36,679 nucleotides of DNA from UBA1014 sp964344035 (GTDB lineage: Bacteria; SAR324; NAC60-12), in contig CAYFLK010000036.1 in NCBI GenBank assembly GCA_964344035.1, forward strand, positions 1 to 36,679, read 5' to 3'. The notes under the pieces were generated by a model. It ran no database searches and had not been told where the DNA came from. It saw only the letters and a list, made by a program, of their open reading frames with translations. Position 1 is the first letter of the stretch, and each line of letters begins with the position of its first letter. This document shows, one piece after another, positions 8,508 through 16,688 of this stretch. A program made the translations under genes and the position numbers.

Positions 8508-8753
8508 GAGCCGTAACACATTTTTTCCATTCCGCGGTAGAGTTGTCAAGATTATTTGCAAAAGCCGGAAACAAATAATCACGGATTATATTTGCCCTCG
8601 ATAATCCTGAATTGACAGCGTCATATGAAGTCAGTTTGCCGGGGTATGCGGCAAGCAGTCATCTGTAAAGGCAGGATATTGTTTTCCAGATTGTGTGCTT
8701 ACGTAACCAGTGCAAAGGTTTTAATGCGAAAAAATGAATCATCCGCTGATAAA

Positions 8754-10127
8754 TCACTTTGCTTCAGGATCCGGTTTTTTGCTGGAATCCACCTGTCCCT
8801 CAAGATTGCTTGGGGCAAAGATGCTCTGGTATTGCTTCGCCGGAGTGGTGGAAACGGGATCCGGTTCATTTACTTTTGAATTCACCTGACCTTCCAGATT
8901 ACTCGGGGCAAAGATACTTTGATATTGTTTTTTGGGTGTGTCGTTGGGTGGTGTCTTCACCTGCTTGTCAGAATCCACCTGTCCCTGCAAATTGCTGGGA
9001 GCAAATATGCTCTGATACTGCTTTTTTGGTGTTCCATCCGGGAGAGATTCTGTTTGTTTTTCTGCTTCTTTCACCAGAGCAGCTGCCCTTTTTTCATTCA
9101 ACAACCTGATCCGTTCCTCATAAAACTCTTTCTTCTCTTCTGCAACGCGGACTTTACATTGTTCAATATTGTAACCTTTCGCGACCCAGGCGGTTCCCAA
9201 TCCTGCCACAAAAATGAGCAGGACCATAACATAAACCGGATTCCCTGAACGAACAGCACGGGTTTGCTTGAAGACCCGTCCTTTTGTCATCGCCGTCACT
9301 GCTTCGCCGCGCTTTAGTTCACGTCTACGTTTAATCTCATGGATAATGGCCCCAAACAAAGTCAACACGACAATGATCACGGCAAGAGCACTGATGGAAG
9401 GGTTAATGCCATAACGCACTTTGCTCGCTAGAACAGTGGTCAGGGTACTTTCAGTAATGATAGTGAAAACCGTGGTGTTGTAGTTCTCAAATGATGCCAG
9501 AAAGGCAAGCACCGCCGCTGATCCGATCGCCGGTTTTAAAAAAGGCAACAGAATTTTACGGAAAGACTGAACATTGGTTGCACCCAGGTCTAGTGCTGCC
9601 TCTTCCAGAACAGGATCGAAACGCTGCAAGCGGGCAATAAAGACCAGCATCGTGTATGCAGAAATAAATGTCGACTGGCCGATGATGGTCAAAAAAATAC
9701 CGTCATAAAAGAAGCTTTCATAGTCAACCTGAAACATGGCCCCTAACCTGTCCCAAAAAATGAGCGTGGATATCCCTAACACGACACCCGGAACAAGTAT
9801 CGGAGAAATAAGGATTGTATAGAGGAAGGAACGAACTCGGTGGTGAACCTGTGTCAACAGAATTGAAGCAGCAAGGCCGAGGGGAACGGAAAGACAAACC
9901 ACCCCCAAACCGATAATCAGGCTGTTCTTCAGTCCTTTCATCAGGAACGCGTCGTTAAGAAGAACACTGAACCACTCAGGACTGAAACACTCCCATGGCG
10001 TGACACTGGGAAATTCAGAACTGTTGAAGGCCGTCAGGCTCATGATAATGAGCGGCCCGAACAGGTATGTAAAGAACAAGAATATGAAAAAACCTAGAAA
10101 AACCCTGATTAAGTTCACCGAACTCAC
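8754..10127 (-). CDS. ABC transporter permease (PotC-type) with extra membrane segment and repeat tail
   Basis: Residues 1 to about 265 form a normal PotC-like inner-membrane permease with six predicted helices. The coupling (EAA) loop is EEAALDLGATNVQSFRKILLP. The rest is not standard. A strongly basic cytoplasmic stretch (HEIKRRRELKRGEA onward) is followed by a seventh hydrophobic segment (YVMVLLIFVAGLGTAWVA). Next come a charged, probably coiled-coil segment rich in Glu/Lys/Arg and three copies of a 31-residue repeat with core QYQSIFAPSNL(E/Q)GQV. By the positive-inside rule the tail would lie in the periplasm. The total is 457 residues, against 260-280 for PotC. The start is GTG 10127, which overlaps the upstream permease stop as GTGA. 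It probably pairs with the permease at 10124-11056 to import a sulfonate or related solute. Confidence 0.85.
   Translation of the reverse strand: MSSVNLIRVFLGFFIFLFFTYLFGPLIIMSLTAFNSSEFPSVTPWECFSPEWFSVLLNDAFLMKGLKNSLIIGLGVVCLSVPLGLAASILLTQVHHRVRSFLYTILISPILVPGVVLGISTLIFWDRLGAMFQVDYESFFYDGIFLTIIGQSTFISAYTMLVFIARLQRFDPVLEEAALDLGATNVQSFRKILLPFLKPAIGSAAVLAFLASFENYNTTVFTIITESTLTTVLASKVRYGINPSISALAVIIVVLTLFGAIIHEIKRRRELKRGEAVTAMTKGRVFKQTRAVRSGNPVYVMVLLIFVAGLGTAWVAKGYNIEQCKVRVAEEKKEFYEERIRLLNEKRAAALVKEAEKQTESLPDGTPKKQYQSIFAPSNLQGQVDSDKQVKTPPNDTPKKQYQSIFAPSNLEGQVNSKVNEPDPVSTTPAKQYQSIFAPSNLEGQVDSSKKPDPEAK
8757..9020 (-). repeat. Three in-frame tandem repeats of 93 bp in the permease tail
   Basis: Repeat units run 9020-8928, 8927-8835 and 8834-8757, the last being partial. 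The period is exactly 93 bp, or 31 codons. Each starts QYQSIFAPSNL and continues (E/Q)GQV(D/N)S, followed by a variable linker rich in Pro, Lys, Asp and Thr. The 17-residue cores differ at only two positions, while their DNA differs mainly at third codon positions. That pattern suggests selection on the peptide and not a recent DNA duplication. Confidence 0.9.
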
Positions 10128-11056
10128 TTGCCTATTTCTCCCAGTCTGACTTTGAACAACCTCATCATCACAAGGACAAACGCCACACAAGATATCAACA
10201 GGATGATCGCATAGGCCGATCCTCTGGGCCAGTTGTTACCCGTATTGAACCATTGATAGATGATCTGGGTAAACCAAAGACTGCTTGGTCCGCCGATGAT
10301 TTGCGGTGCCGCCAGCGCTCCAGCGGTAAGCATGAAAACCATGGTGCAACCTGAAGTGATACCCGGTTTTGCAAAAGGAATCACGACCCGCCAGTGTATT
10401 CTCCACCATGGTGATCCCAAATCCCTTGCGGCTTCAATCTGATTTCTATCCAGGCTTTCAACGGCATTATAGATGGGGAATATCATCAACAGGATGTACG
10501 CGTACCCAAGTCCAAGATAGAGGGCAATGTCTTCCCGAATAAAGGGAATCGGTTGATCAAGCACCCCGGTTGCTAACAGGACTTTATTGATTGTACCCTC
10601 TTCGCCAAACAGAATCCGGAAAGCGAAGGCACGCAGGATTTCATTCACCCAAAACGGAACGATCAGCCCCAGCACCAGCAACCTGGCTTTGCCTCCTTTG
10701 GCAACGTGGGCCAAAAAATAAGCAATCGGATAACACAGAACAACATCAAAAACCGTTACGAAGATGGCGGCGATGATGGTTCTCAAAAAGACTGAAACGT
10801 CAACGATGTTGAATGGATCTGGATTATTGGGGCTTCCCCAGAGCAGGAACTTGTAGTTGGAAATGGTGTATACGTCCTGCGGACCTCCCATTTTTGACGG
10901 GTCCATGTGATGCCAGTTAAAACGAAAAGAAAAATCCAGCATGAAAACCTGGGGCAGCACAATCATCAATACCACCCATATAGCCACTCCAGCCAGCAGG
11001 TACGAAGCGATAAAGACACCATTGCGGCGGATGATTTCCTGGATGAACAATCGCAC
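10124..11056 (-). CDS. ABC transporter permease (PotB-type)
   Basis: This 310-residue inner-membrane protein has a long N-terminal helix (IASYLLAGVAIWVVLMIVLP), a periplasmic loop of about 70 residues and the usual further helices. The coupling-loop motif EAARDLGSPWWRIHWRVVIP (about residue 214) docks onto the ATPase. It belongs to the polyamine/opine/iron permease group. It starts with GTG at 11056, and its stop overlaps the GTG of the next permease, so the two are translationally coupled. The substrate is not readable from the permease. Being between the taurine genes and their probable regulator suggests taurine or another organosulfonate. Confidence 0.88.
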   Translation of the reverse strand: MRLFIQEIIRRNGVFIASYLLAGVAIWVVLMIVLPQVFMLDFSFRFNWHHMDPSKMGGPQDVYTISNYKFLLWGSPNNPDPFNIVDVSVFLRTIIAAIFVTVFDVVLCYPIAYFLAHVAKGGKARLLVLGLIVPFWVNEILRAFAFRILFGEEGTINKVLLATGVLDQPIPFIREDIALYLGLGYAYILLMIFPIYNAVESLDRNQIEAARDLGSPWWRIHWRVVIPFAKPGITSGCTMVFMLTAGALAAPQIIGGPSSLWFTQIIYQWFNTGNNWPRGSAYAIILLISCVAFVLVMMRLFKVRLGEIGK

Positions 11057-11093
11057 GATATTTGCCTGTGTTTAAAGAATGAAAAATGAGTGG

Positions 11094-12197
11094 TTATTCC
11101 GCGGCAAGTTGTCCATGGGGCAGTGCCACGGCATTCTCGGCATCGAATCCCAGCCTAACTTGACTGCCAATCTCCAGATTGAACATGCGTCCATCATTGA
11201 CCATCGACACCTTAATCGGTTTCCCGTTTTTGCCTTCAAGAATCAGGTGCCAGAAGTGCCCCTCGAATTCCTGATTGGTCAAAGTGACTTCCAACTGGTT
11301 ATCGGCTTTGGCTCTTCCTCGCATAAAGTTTAAGGATTCCGGGCGGATAAAAATAAAACACTTGTCACCGGCAGATAAATTGTTTCCATTTGTTGAAGGG
11401 ATCCTTGCGTGCAAGGGGCCCAGTTCAGTTTCAACCCTGGCTGTCTTATCTGTTATTTCCAGAACTTTCCCTTGAAAGGCATTGTTCTCTCCCACAAAGG
11501 ATGCCACAAAGGATGTTAACGGGTTGTCGTAAATACTCGTCCCGTTTCCGACCTGATCAATGACCCCCTCGGACATCACCGCTAATCGATCTGACATCGT
11601 CAGCGCTTCTCCCTGATCATGGGTGATATAGATGAAAGTGATTCCGGCTCTCTGTTGAATAGCTCTCAACTCCGTGCGCATGTGCTGCCGCAGTTTCAAA
11701 TCCAGTGCAGAAAGAGGTTCATCCAAAAGCATAACTTCAGGTTCCGCAGCTAAAGCCCGGGCGACGGCAACGCGTTGCCTTTGACCTCCGGACAACTCGT
11801 CCACCTGCTTTTCCGCTTGTCCAGGAAGGGCCACCAGTTCTAAAAGTTCATCCGCTCGCTTTCGACGTTCCTTCACGCCAGCTCCACGCACCTCAAGGGC
11901 AAATGAGATGTTTTCCCAGACACTCATCAACGGAAACAGGGCCAGGTTCTGGAAAATCAGGGCAGTGGGACGTTTGTTTGGTCTGATCGCGGACATGTTC
12001 TGGCCCCCGATTTTGACTGTTCCTTGACTTGGTTTTTGAAAACCGGAAATTGTACGCAACAGGGTAGTTTTTCCGCAGCCCGAGGGGCCAAGGAAACTGA
12101 AAAACTCGCCCCCGCGAACAGTGATGTTAATATCATGAACCGCGGTGAAATCACCAAAGGTCACAGTAATATTGCTTAATTCAACATCCGCGCTCAT
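11094..12197 (-). CDS. ABC transporter ATP-binding protein (PotA-type)
   Basis: This 367-residue ATPase shows Walker A (GPSGCGKTTLL, about residue 38), Q-loop, signature LSGGQRQRVAVARAL, Walker B (VMLLDEPLSALD) and the switch histidine (YITHDQGEAL). After about residue 240 it has a C-terminal TOBE-type regulatory domain, as in PotA/MalK-class ATPases. It would power import through the two downstream permeases. The gap to the upstream binding-protein gene is 112 bp and holds a 9-bp hairpin. The ribosome-binding site is weak. Confidence 0.92.
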   Translation of the reverse strand: MSADVELSNITVTFGDFTAVHDINITVRGGEFFSFLGPSGCGKTTLLRTISGFQKPSQGTVKIGGQNMSAIRPNKRPTALIFQNLALFPLMSVWENISFALEVRGAGVKERRKRADELLELVALPGQAEKQVDELSGGQRQRVAVARALAAEPEVMLLDEPLSALDLKLRQHMRTELRAIQQRAGITFIYITHDQGEALTMSDRLAVMSEGVIDQVGNGTSIYDNPLTSFVASFVGENNAFQGKVLEITDKTARVETELGPLHARIPSTNGNNLSAGDKCFIFIRPESLNFMRGRAKADNQLEVTLTNQEFEGHFWHLILEGKNGKPIKVSMVNDGRMFNLEIGSQVRLGFDAENAVALPHGQLAAE

Positions 12198-12248
12198 AGG
12201 ATTGTTAAGGTGCTTTCAATGTTTTTCCGAAAGGGAAATGGGCTGGCA

Positions 12249-12277
12249 GGAGAGTGTATCACAAAAACACACTCTCC
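12249..12277 (-). other. Intercistronic hairpin between binding-protein and ATPase genes
   Basis: A perfect 9-bp stem GGAGAGTGT/ACACTCTCC (12249-12257 with 12269-12277) encloses an 11-nt loop in the gap between the binding-protein and ATPase genes. On the minus-strand transcript only UGCCAGCC follows it, with no U-run, so read-through is expected. Such hairpins often stabilise the upstream message, allowing more binding protein than membrane parts. That role is inferred. Confidence 0.6.
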
Positions 12278-12309
12278 TTTATTGTGGGAATTACTTATGA
12301 CTTTTTGCT

Positions 12310-13515
12310 TTAGGCATTGACGAATTTATTCCGGTATTCCGTCCTGACATCCGCATACCATTGAGGTTCTTTTGGCCAAGGCCACAGCCTACCAAGTGCG
12401 GGATCGGGATAGACCGAAGCAAATACTTTCCCGTATTGCGCACTGGCATGTTTGTCAGCACCCAAAACCGCGGAATTGTATCCGTGTCCGCCCCAAGCTT
12501 TGCCTTCTGGACCTCCGTCAATCGATTTGCCGGCTGGTTCTGCTTCAAAGCAGAAATCGATGAATGCATAAACCTGATCAATATTCTCGGAGGCTTTTGA
12601 AAGCGCCATGCCATCCACCCAGGCCAATGATCCCTCTACCGGGGCCCGGTACTGAACAGGCTTGCCGTCATTCATCAAAGTGATCGGTGGGCCATCCCAA
12701 GTCTGGCCGACCACAACACCCAGGTTCATCAGTCCGTTTTTCTGAGTGTCCGCGTCATTCCAGAAAAGCTTGAGCTGCTTCTTGTTCTTGATACAGAAAT
12801 CAGTAACGACCTGCCAGGTTTTGCGCATCGTCTTTTCATCGTTATACGCACGCTTCATTGCACCGGGTTCCAGGGCTCCGGTGGTCTCAAGATAAAGTCC
12901 AGCACCGAGCATTCCGGAATGCGGACGCATCATCGTTTTTCCCATTACATCTGGCTGCCAGGCATCACCATAGCTTGGAACCGCGAAACCCTTTTCCGTG
13001 CGTGGCGGTGTCCACTTGTCTGTACGCCAGGCAACACCTTCAGTGCCCCAAATGTGCGGGAGCCAATGAGAACCTTTTCCTCCGAAGTTCCATTCCTCAT
13101 CACCGACCTTAAGCATTGCAGGGTTGGTGTTGCCAAGATTCTTGATGCGACCGTAATCAAAAGGCTGGAGCAGACCCAACGGCCCCCACTGCAGGGAACG
13201 CATGTTGGTCGGGCTGCAGATATCAATGCCGCGCCCTTTCTGGGTCTTCATCTTGTTCAGGATCTCTTCGTTTGATCCGATCCCGGTATAGTTGATGGTT
13301 ATTCCGGTTTTATCCTTGAATGCCTTTATGAATCCTGGCGGCAGATAATCCGACCACATCAGGACGTTCACTTCCCCTGAGGAAGACAGAGCCTTTTTAG
13401 GAAGAACCCAGGGGCCGACACTGGCTGCTATCCCTGTCGCCGCAATGCCCTTTAGAACTTTACGGCGGGAAACCGCACTGGTTTCGATTTTTTTCACTGA
13501 AGATTCATTCTTCAT
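12310..13515 (-). CDS. Tat-exported ABC substrate-binding protein (PotD-type)
   Basis: This 401-residue periplasmic solute-binding protein begins with a twin-arginine signal (S-R-R-K-V-L-K, residues 16-22) followed by a hydrophobic stretch and a Lys/Ala/Ser cleavage region near residue 45. The mature protein starts with VNVLMWSDYLPPGFIKAF, typical of the PotD/PotF family. PotD proteins bind polyamines, but related proteins bind many small solutes. The link to xsc, tpa and ald suggests taurine or a related sulfonate. An AAGGAG site lies 6-7 bases before the ATG. It is the first gene of the transporter operon, opposite the IclR-type regulator. Polyamine transport unrelated to taurine is the main alternative. 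Confidence 0.88.
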   Translation of the reverse strand: MKNESSVKKIETSAVSRRKVLKGIAATGIAASVGPWVLPKKALSSSGEVNVLMWSDYLPPGFIKAFKDKTGITINYTGIGSNEEILNKMKTQKGRGIDICSPTNMRSLQWGPLGLLQPFDYGRIKNLGNTNPAMLKVGDEEWNFGGKGSHWLPHIWGTEGVAWRTDKWTPPRTEKGFAVPSYGDAWQPDVMGKTMMRPHSGMLGAGLYLETTGALEPGAMKRAYNDEKTMRKTWQVVTDFCIKNKKQLKLFWNDADTQKNGLMNLGVVVGQTWDGPPITLMNDGKPVQYRAPVEGSLAWVDGMALSKASENIDQVYAFIDFCFEAEPAGKSIDGGPEGKAWGGHGYNSAVLGADKHASAQYGKVFASVYPDPALGRLWPWPKEPQWYADVRTEYRNKFVNA

Positions 13516-13680
13516 GTGCTACTCCTTTTTGTAGTGATGCAGGATTTACCCCGATCAACCAGTTGTCGCTCCCACCCGGGACCCAACTGGTTTTTCAGAA
13601 AAATCGACGGACACCGACGAACTTCCCGAAAAATGACCAAGCAGGGGTAAGGGGAATTCCCCTTGCAACTATCAACACTA

Positions 13681-13736
13681 TGAGACCAAGAGTCTCAAAG
13701 TCGAGACTTTGTCTCACTTGTAAGACAACATGTCAA
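13681..13736 (-). promoter_or_regulatory. Operator cluster upstream of the transporter operon
   Basis: A perfect palindrome TGAGAC-N5-GTCTCA (13681-13697) is followed by CGAGAC-N3-GTCTCA (13702-13716). Their centres are 20 bp apart, about two helical turns. A partly symmetric TGTCTCAC...GTAAGACA follows (13710-13727), and a TTGACA -35 candidate on the minus strand (13736-13731). I could not find a strong -10 at the right distance. The site resembles those at the xsc promoter and at 13821-13837, which suggests binding by the divergently encoded IclR-type protein. Confidence 0.6.
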
Positions 13737-13792
13737 GTTGTAGATGATAATTTTTTTTATCACCAGAGATAAAATTTATTCCCAGTTTTTTC

Positions 13793-13837
13793 TTGACATA
13801 TTCCCAGATTTCTCTACAAGTGAGACAAATAGTCTCA
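13793..13837 (+). promoter_or_regulatory. Predicted iclR-type regulator promoter with operator
   Basis: On the plus strand a consensus TTGACA (13793-13798) lies 16 bp before TACAAG (13815-13820). A perfect palindrome TGAGAC-N5-GTCTCA (13821-13837) follows at once, covering the expected transcription start. This layout suggests autoregulation. The flank CTCTACAAGTGAG is nearly repeated at the xsc promoter (CTCTACAAAGTGAG, from 8455). The leader to the ATG at 13981 is about 150 nt and shows nothing else. Confidence 0.55.
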
Positions 13838-13980
13838 AATTTTTATGTTTTCTTATGCATCATGGTCCGCGAATTCCCTATCCAAAACCAATCCGTCAAA
13901 TGTTGCAACCCGGGGACAAGGCACTGATTCTACGCGTATTTTTAACATTTGATGCTTCAGCAACACACCAAGTTTAAGCC

Positions 13981-14757
13981 ATGAATAACAATCAACGGGA
14001 AAAGGGATCCTACCTGATCCGTGCGCTGTCAGTGCTTGAGATTGTCGCTGATTCAGAACGTCCGCTCACACCCACTGAAATCAACGGCAGTTTGCAGCTT
14101 CCCAAGGCTACCATCCACCGCCTCTGTTCGGTATTGGAGGATGAACAGTTTCTTCAGCGCGAACTGGATGGGAAACGCCTGATTCCAGGGAGAAGGCTGA
14201 GGAAGATTTCGCTGGGGGTATTCGGCAACGACCATTTCCGCGCGGAACGTTCCGCGATTTTACGCAAGTTATCAGAGGACATTGGAGAAACCTGCAACAT
14301 CTCCGTCCCTGACGGAAGTCAAATGCGGTACTTTGACCGTGCGGAAAGTCACTGGCCGTTGCGGATGCAGCTGCCGGTAGGGACACGTGTCCCGCTGTAT
14401 TGCACCTCAAGCGGGAAACTGTATTTAAGCATGCTGCCGTTGGAGAAACAACAAAAACTGATCGAAAACCTGCAGCTCAAGGCCCACACGGCAAACACCC
14501 TGACAACTCCGGATGCATTGAAAAAGGAGCTTGAGCGGATTCATCGAAACGAAGTAGGCACGGACAATGAAGAATTTCTTGAAGGCATGGTGTGCGTTGC
14601 CGTGCCAATCAAAGATCAGCAGCAGCGCCTGTTCGCCACTCTCTCGTTTCACGCCCCCAGCAGCCGTATGTCTATTGAAACCGCACTTCAACACGTTCCG
14701 CGTCTGCAGGAAGCTTCACGTGATTTGAAAGAGTTGATTGAACAGGATGTTGCCTGA
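13981..14757 (+). CDS. IclR-family transcriptional regulator
   Basis: This 258-residue protein has the two-domain IclR architecture. The N-terminal winged helix-turn-helix covers about residues 10-75 (YLIRALSVLEIVADSERPLTPTEI is the start; LPKATIHRLCSVLE the recognition part). The C-terminal effector-binding GAF-like domain includes VPLYCTSSGKLYLSMLP and EEFLEGMVCVAVPIKD. It is transcribed divergently from the transporter operon, and shared palindromes suggest that it controls that operon, itself and xsc. The effector could be taurine, sulfoacetaldehyde or another intermediate. Known taurine clusters more often use the MocR/GntR-type TauR, so an IclR protein here is notable. Repressor versus activator cannot be decided from sequence. 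Confidence 0.93.
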   Translation: MNNNQREKGSYLIRALSVLEIVADSERPLTPTEINGSLQLPKATIHRLCSVLEDEQFLQRELDGKRLIPGRRLRKISLGVFGNDHFRAERSAILRKLSEDIGETCNISVPDGSQMRYFDRAESHWPLRMQLPVGTRVPLYCTSSGKLYLSMLPLEKQQKLIENLQLKAHTANTLTTPDALKKELERIHRNEVGTDNEEFLEGMVCVAVPIKDQQQRLFATLSFHAPSSRMSIETALQHVPRLQEASRDLKELIEQDVA

Positions 14758-15137
14758 GTTCGTAGTTGCCGCGGGTTAAAAAAACCGTCATTGATACGTC
14801 TTTCATACAGGATCCAGAACACCTGCCAAACAGAGATCATCTCTTTAACCGGAATCAATGGGGGTTCTGCATACCGCGAACTCATCTAGGCACAAATAAA
14901 CCAAATTCCTCCCACCCGTTTCTTTTTCCGCATGTAAAAGCAGTAAGTGATATGTGCTGTGCACTGTCAGGACACTGTGATAAAATCAGGACCCTGCCAG
15001 GTAGGAAAAACCTCTGCGAGTGATGATGTCTTTGCGTGATTCAATCACAAAACGTCAGCCCGCGTATAGACGGCAAACCTGCATGAAGCAATAGACTGTT
15101 GATAACGCCCATTCACTGCTTGAACCAAAAGAAAATA
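14758..15137. other. Intergenic stretch, no supported gene
   Basis: About 380 bp between the regulator and the CMD-family gene. The open frames here (for example 14766-15023, plus strand) lack a ribosome-binding site and any recognisable composition. I see no convincing terminator or promoter. Confidence 0.4.
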
Positions 15138-15734
15138 ATGTCTCAACCAAAATATCTGACCGCTCTGAATTTGAAAGAACCGCAGAGGGATGAACTTGAC
15201 ACGGAAGTTCAGCAATATTTCGAAATCTGCGATGAAAAAATTGGGTTTGTGCCCAACGTGTTGCGCGCGTATTCCTTCAATGTAAATAAACTAAACCCGT
15301 TCCGCGCCATGTACGATGATCTGATGCTTGGAGAATCTGCGCTGAGCAAGCTCGAACGAGAGATGATAGCAGTCGTTGTTTCTTCAGTAAATCATTGTTT
15401 TTACTGTCTGACAGCGCATGGGTCAGCGGTGCGGCGGCTTTCCAAGAACCCGAAACTCGGGGAACTGATGGTGATGAATTACCGCGCGGCACAATTGGAA
15501 CCGCGTCAGGCGGCAATGCTTGATTTCGCGGTGAAACTGACTGAATGTCCGGAACACATAACAGAGAAAGACCGGGAAGAATTGCGTACGCATGGCTTTA
15601 CGGATGAAGCGATCTGGGACATTTGCGCCGTCACCGGCTTTTTCAACATGAGTAACAGGATTGCTTCCGGAGTGGACATGCAGCCGAATGAAGAGTACCA
15701 TGCTCTCTTCCGGGAAACGCCCCAAGGTGAATGA
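15138..15734 (+). CDS. Carboxymuconolactone decarboxylase / AhpD-like peroxidase-related protein
   Basis: This all-helical protein of about 198 residues contains the CMD/AhpD core SKLEREMIAVVVSSVNHC and the redox CxxC pair (HCFYCLTAHG) with its downstream histidine. It matches the peroxidase-related subgroup of that superfamily, whose members may act in peroxide reduction. The precise substrate is not known. I chose ATG 15138 (MSQPKYL) over an upstream TTG at 15099. It lies 59 bp before the MTA phosphorylase gene and is probably cotranscribed with it. Confidence 0.85.
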   Translation: MSQPKYLTALNLKEPQRDELDTEVQQYFEICDEKIGFVPNVLRAYSFNVNKLNPFRAMYDDLMLGESALSKLEREMIAVVVSSVNHCFYCLTAHGSAVRRLSKNPKLGELMVMNYRAAQLEPRQAAMLDFAVKLTECPEHITEKDREELRTHGFTDEAIWDICAVTGFFNMSNRIASGVDMQPNEEYHALFRETPQGE

Positions 15735-15793
15735 CACACGGGGAAGGGAAACGGATGCCGACCACAAAACAGTAAAGAAAAGAAAGGCAATAA

Positions 15794-16648
15794 ATGAGAG
15801 TTGGAATCATCGGCGGCAGCGGTTTGTATCACCTGAAAGAGTTGGAAAGGGTTGAGGAAGTATCACTGGAGACGCCCTTCGGTCAACCTTCCGCGGCACT
15901 CATTTCCGGTGAGATCCATGGCACGCCTGTGGCTTTTCTGCCGCGTCACGGACTCGGTCACGTGCTGACGCCTTCAGAAATACCCTTCCGGGCAAACATC
16001 TGGGGGTTTAAAAAACTGGGAGTCACTCATTTGATTTCCGTCGGCGCCGTAGGCAGCCTCAAGGAATCAATTGCTCCGGGACACATGGTTTTCCCGGACC
16101 AGTTTATTGACCTGACAAAACGGAGAGATTCGACATTCTTCGGGCATGGACTGGTCGCGCACGTTCAGTTTGGCGACCCGGTTTGTGCCCGGTTGCGCGG
16201 ACTGCTGCTGGAATGCGCGCGGGAAGTCGGCGCGACCTGTCATGACGGTGGAACATACGTCTGCATGGAAGGTCCGGCATTTTCTTCACGCGCGGAATCG
16301 ATGATCTATCGCTCCTGGAACGCGGACGTAATAGGAATGACGAACGTGCAGGAAGCCAAGCTTGCGCGTGAAGCGGAAATGAGTTTCGCCTCCATCGCCC
16401 TGGCTACAGATTACGATTGCTGGCATGTTTCCGAAACGGAAGTCTCGGTGGAAGACGTTATCCAGGTGATGCACGAAAACGTTGAAACCGCGCGCAAAAT
16501 CCTGGTGCAAACACTGAAACGCATCACCCCGGAGTTTCCAAACACGCAGGCGGACGCGCTCCGGTTCGCGCTCATAACCGACAAATCCAGGATTTCGCGG
16601 GAAACCCGGGAGCGGCTCGACCTGCTGGTAGGCAAGTATCTGCGCTGA
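15794..16648 (+). CDS. mtnP: S-methyl-5'-thioadenosine phosphorylase
   Basis: This 284-residue enzyme of the PNP/MTAP trimeric family begins VGIIGGSGLYHL and has the phosphate-binding PRHGLGH, the substrate-site YVCMEGPAFSSRAES, GMTNVQEAKLAREAEM and ATDYDCWH. These fit MTA phosphorylase better than purine nucleoside phosphorylase. It cleaves methylthioadenosine, a by-product of polyamine and related synthesis, to adenine and 5-methylthioribose-1-phosphate. An AAAGG site precedes the ATG. No other methionine-salvage genes are nearby. It converges with the aminotransferase gene. Confidence 0.92.
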   Translation: MRVGIIGGSGLYHLKELERVEEVSLETPFGQPSAALISGEIHGTPVAFLPRHGLGHVLTPSEIPFRANIWGFKKLGVTHLISVGAVGSLKESIAPGHMVFPDQFIDLTKRRDSTFFGHGLVAHVQFGDPVCARLRGLLLECAREVGATCHDGGTYVCMEGPAFSSRAESMIYRSWNADVIGMTNVQEAKLAREAEMSFASIALATDYDCWHVSETEVSVEDVIQVMHENVETARKILVQTLKRITPEFPNTQADALRFALITDKSRISRETRERLDLLVGKYLR

Positions 16649-16688
16649 GCCGGGCATTTTTTTTAACAAGCGGCAAGCCGGGCAGCAT

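Noticed and set aside
14766..15023. 85-codon open frame downstream of the IclR-type gene
   Set aside because: No ribosome-binding site and no protein-like pattern.
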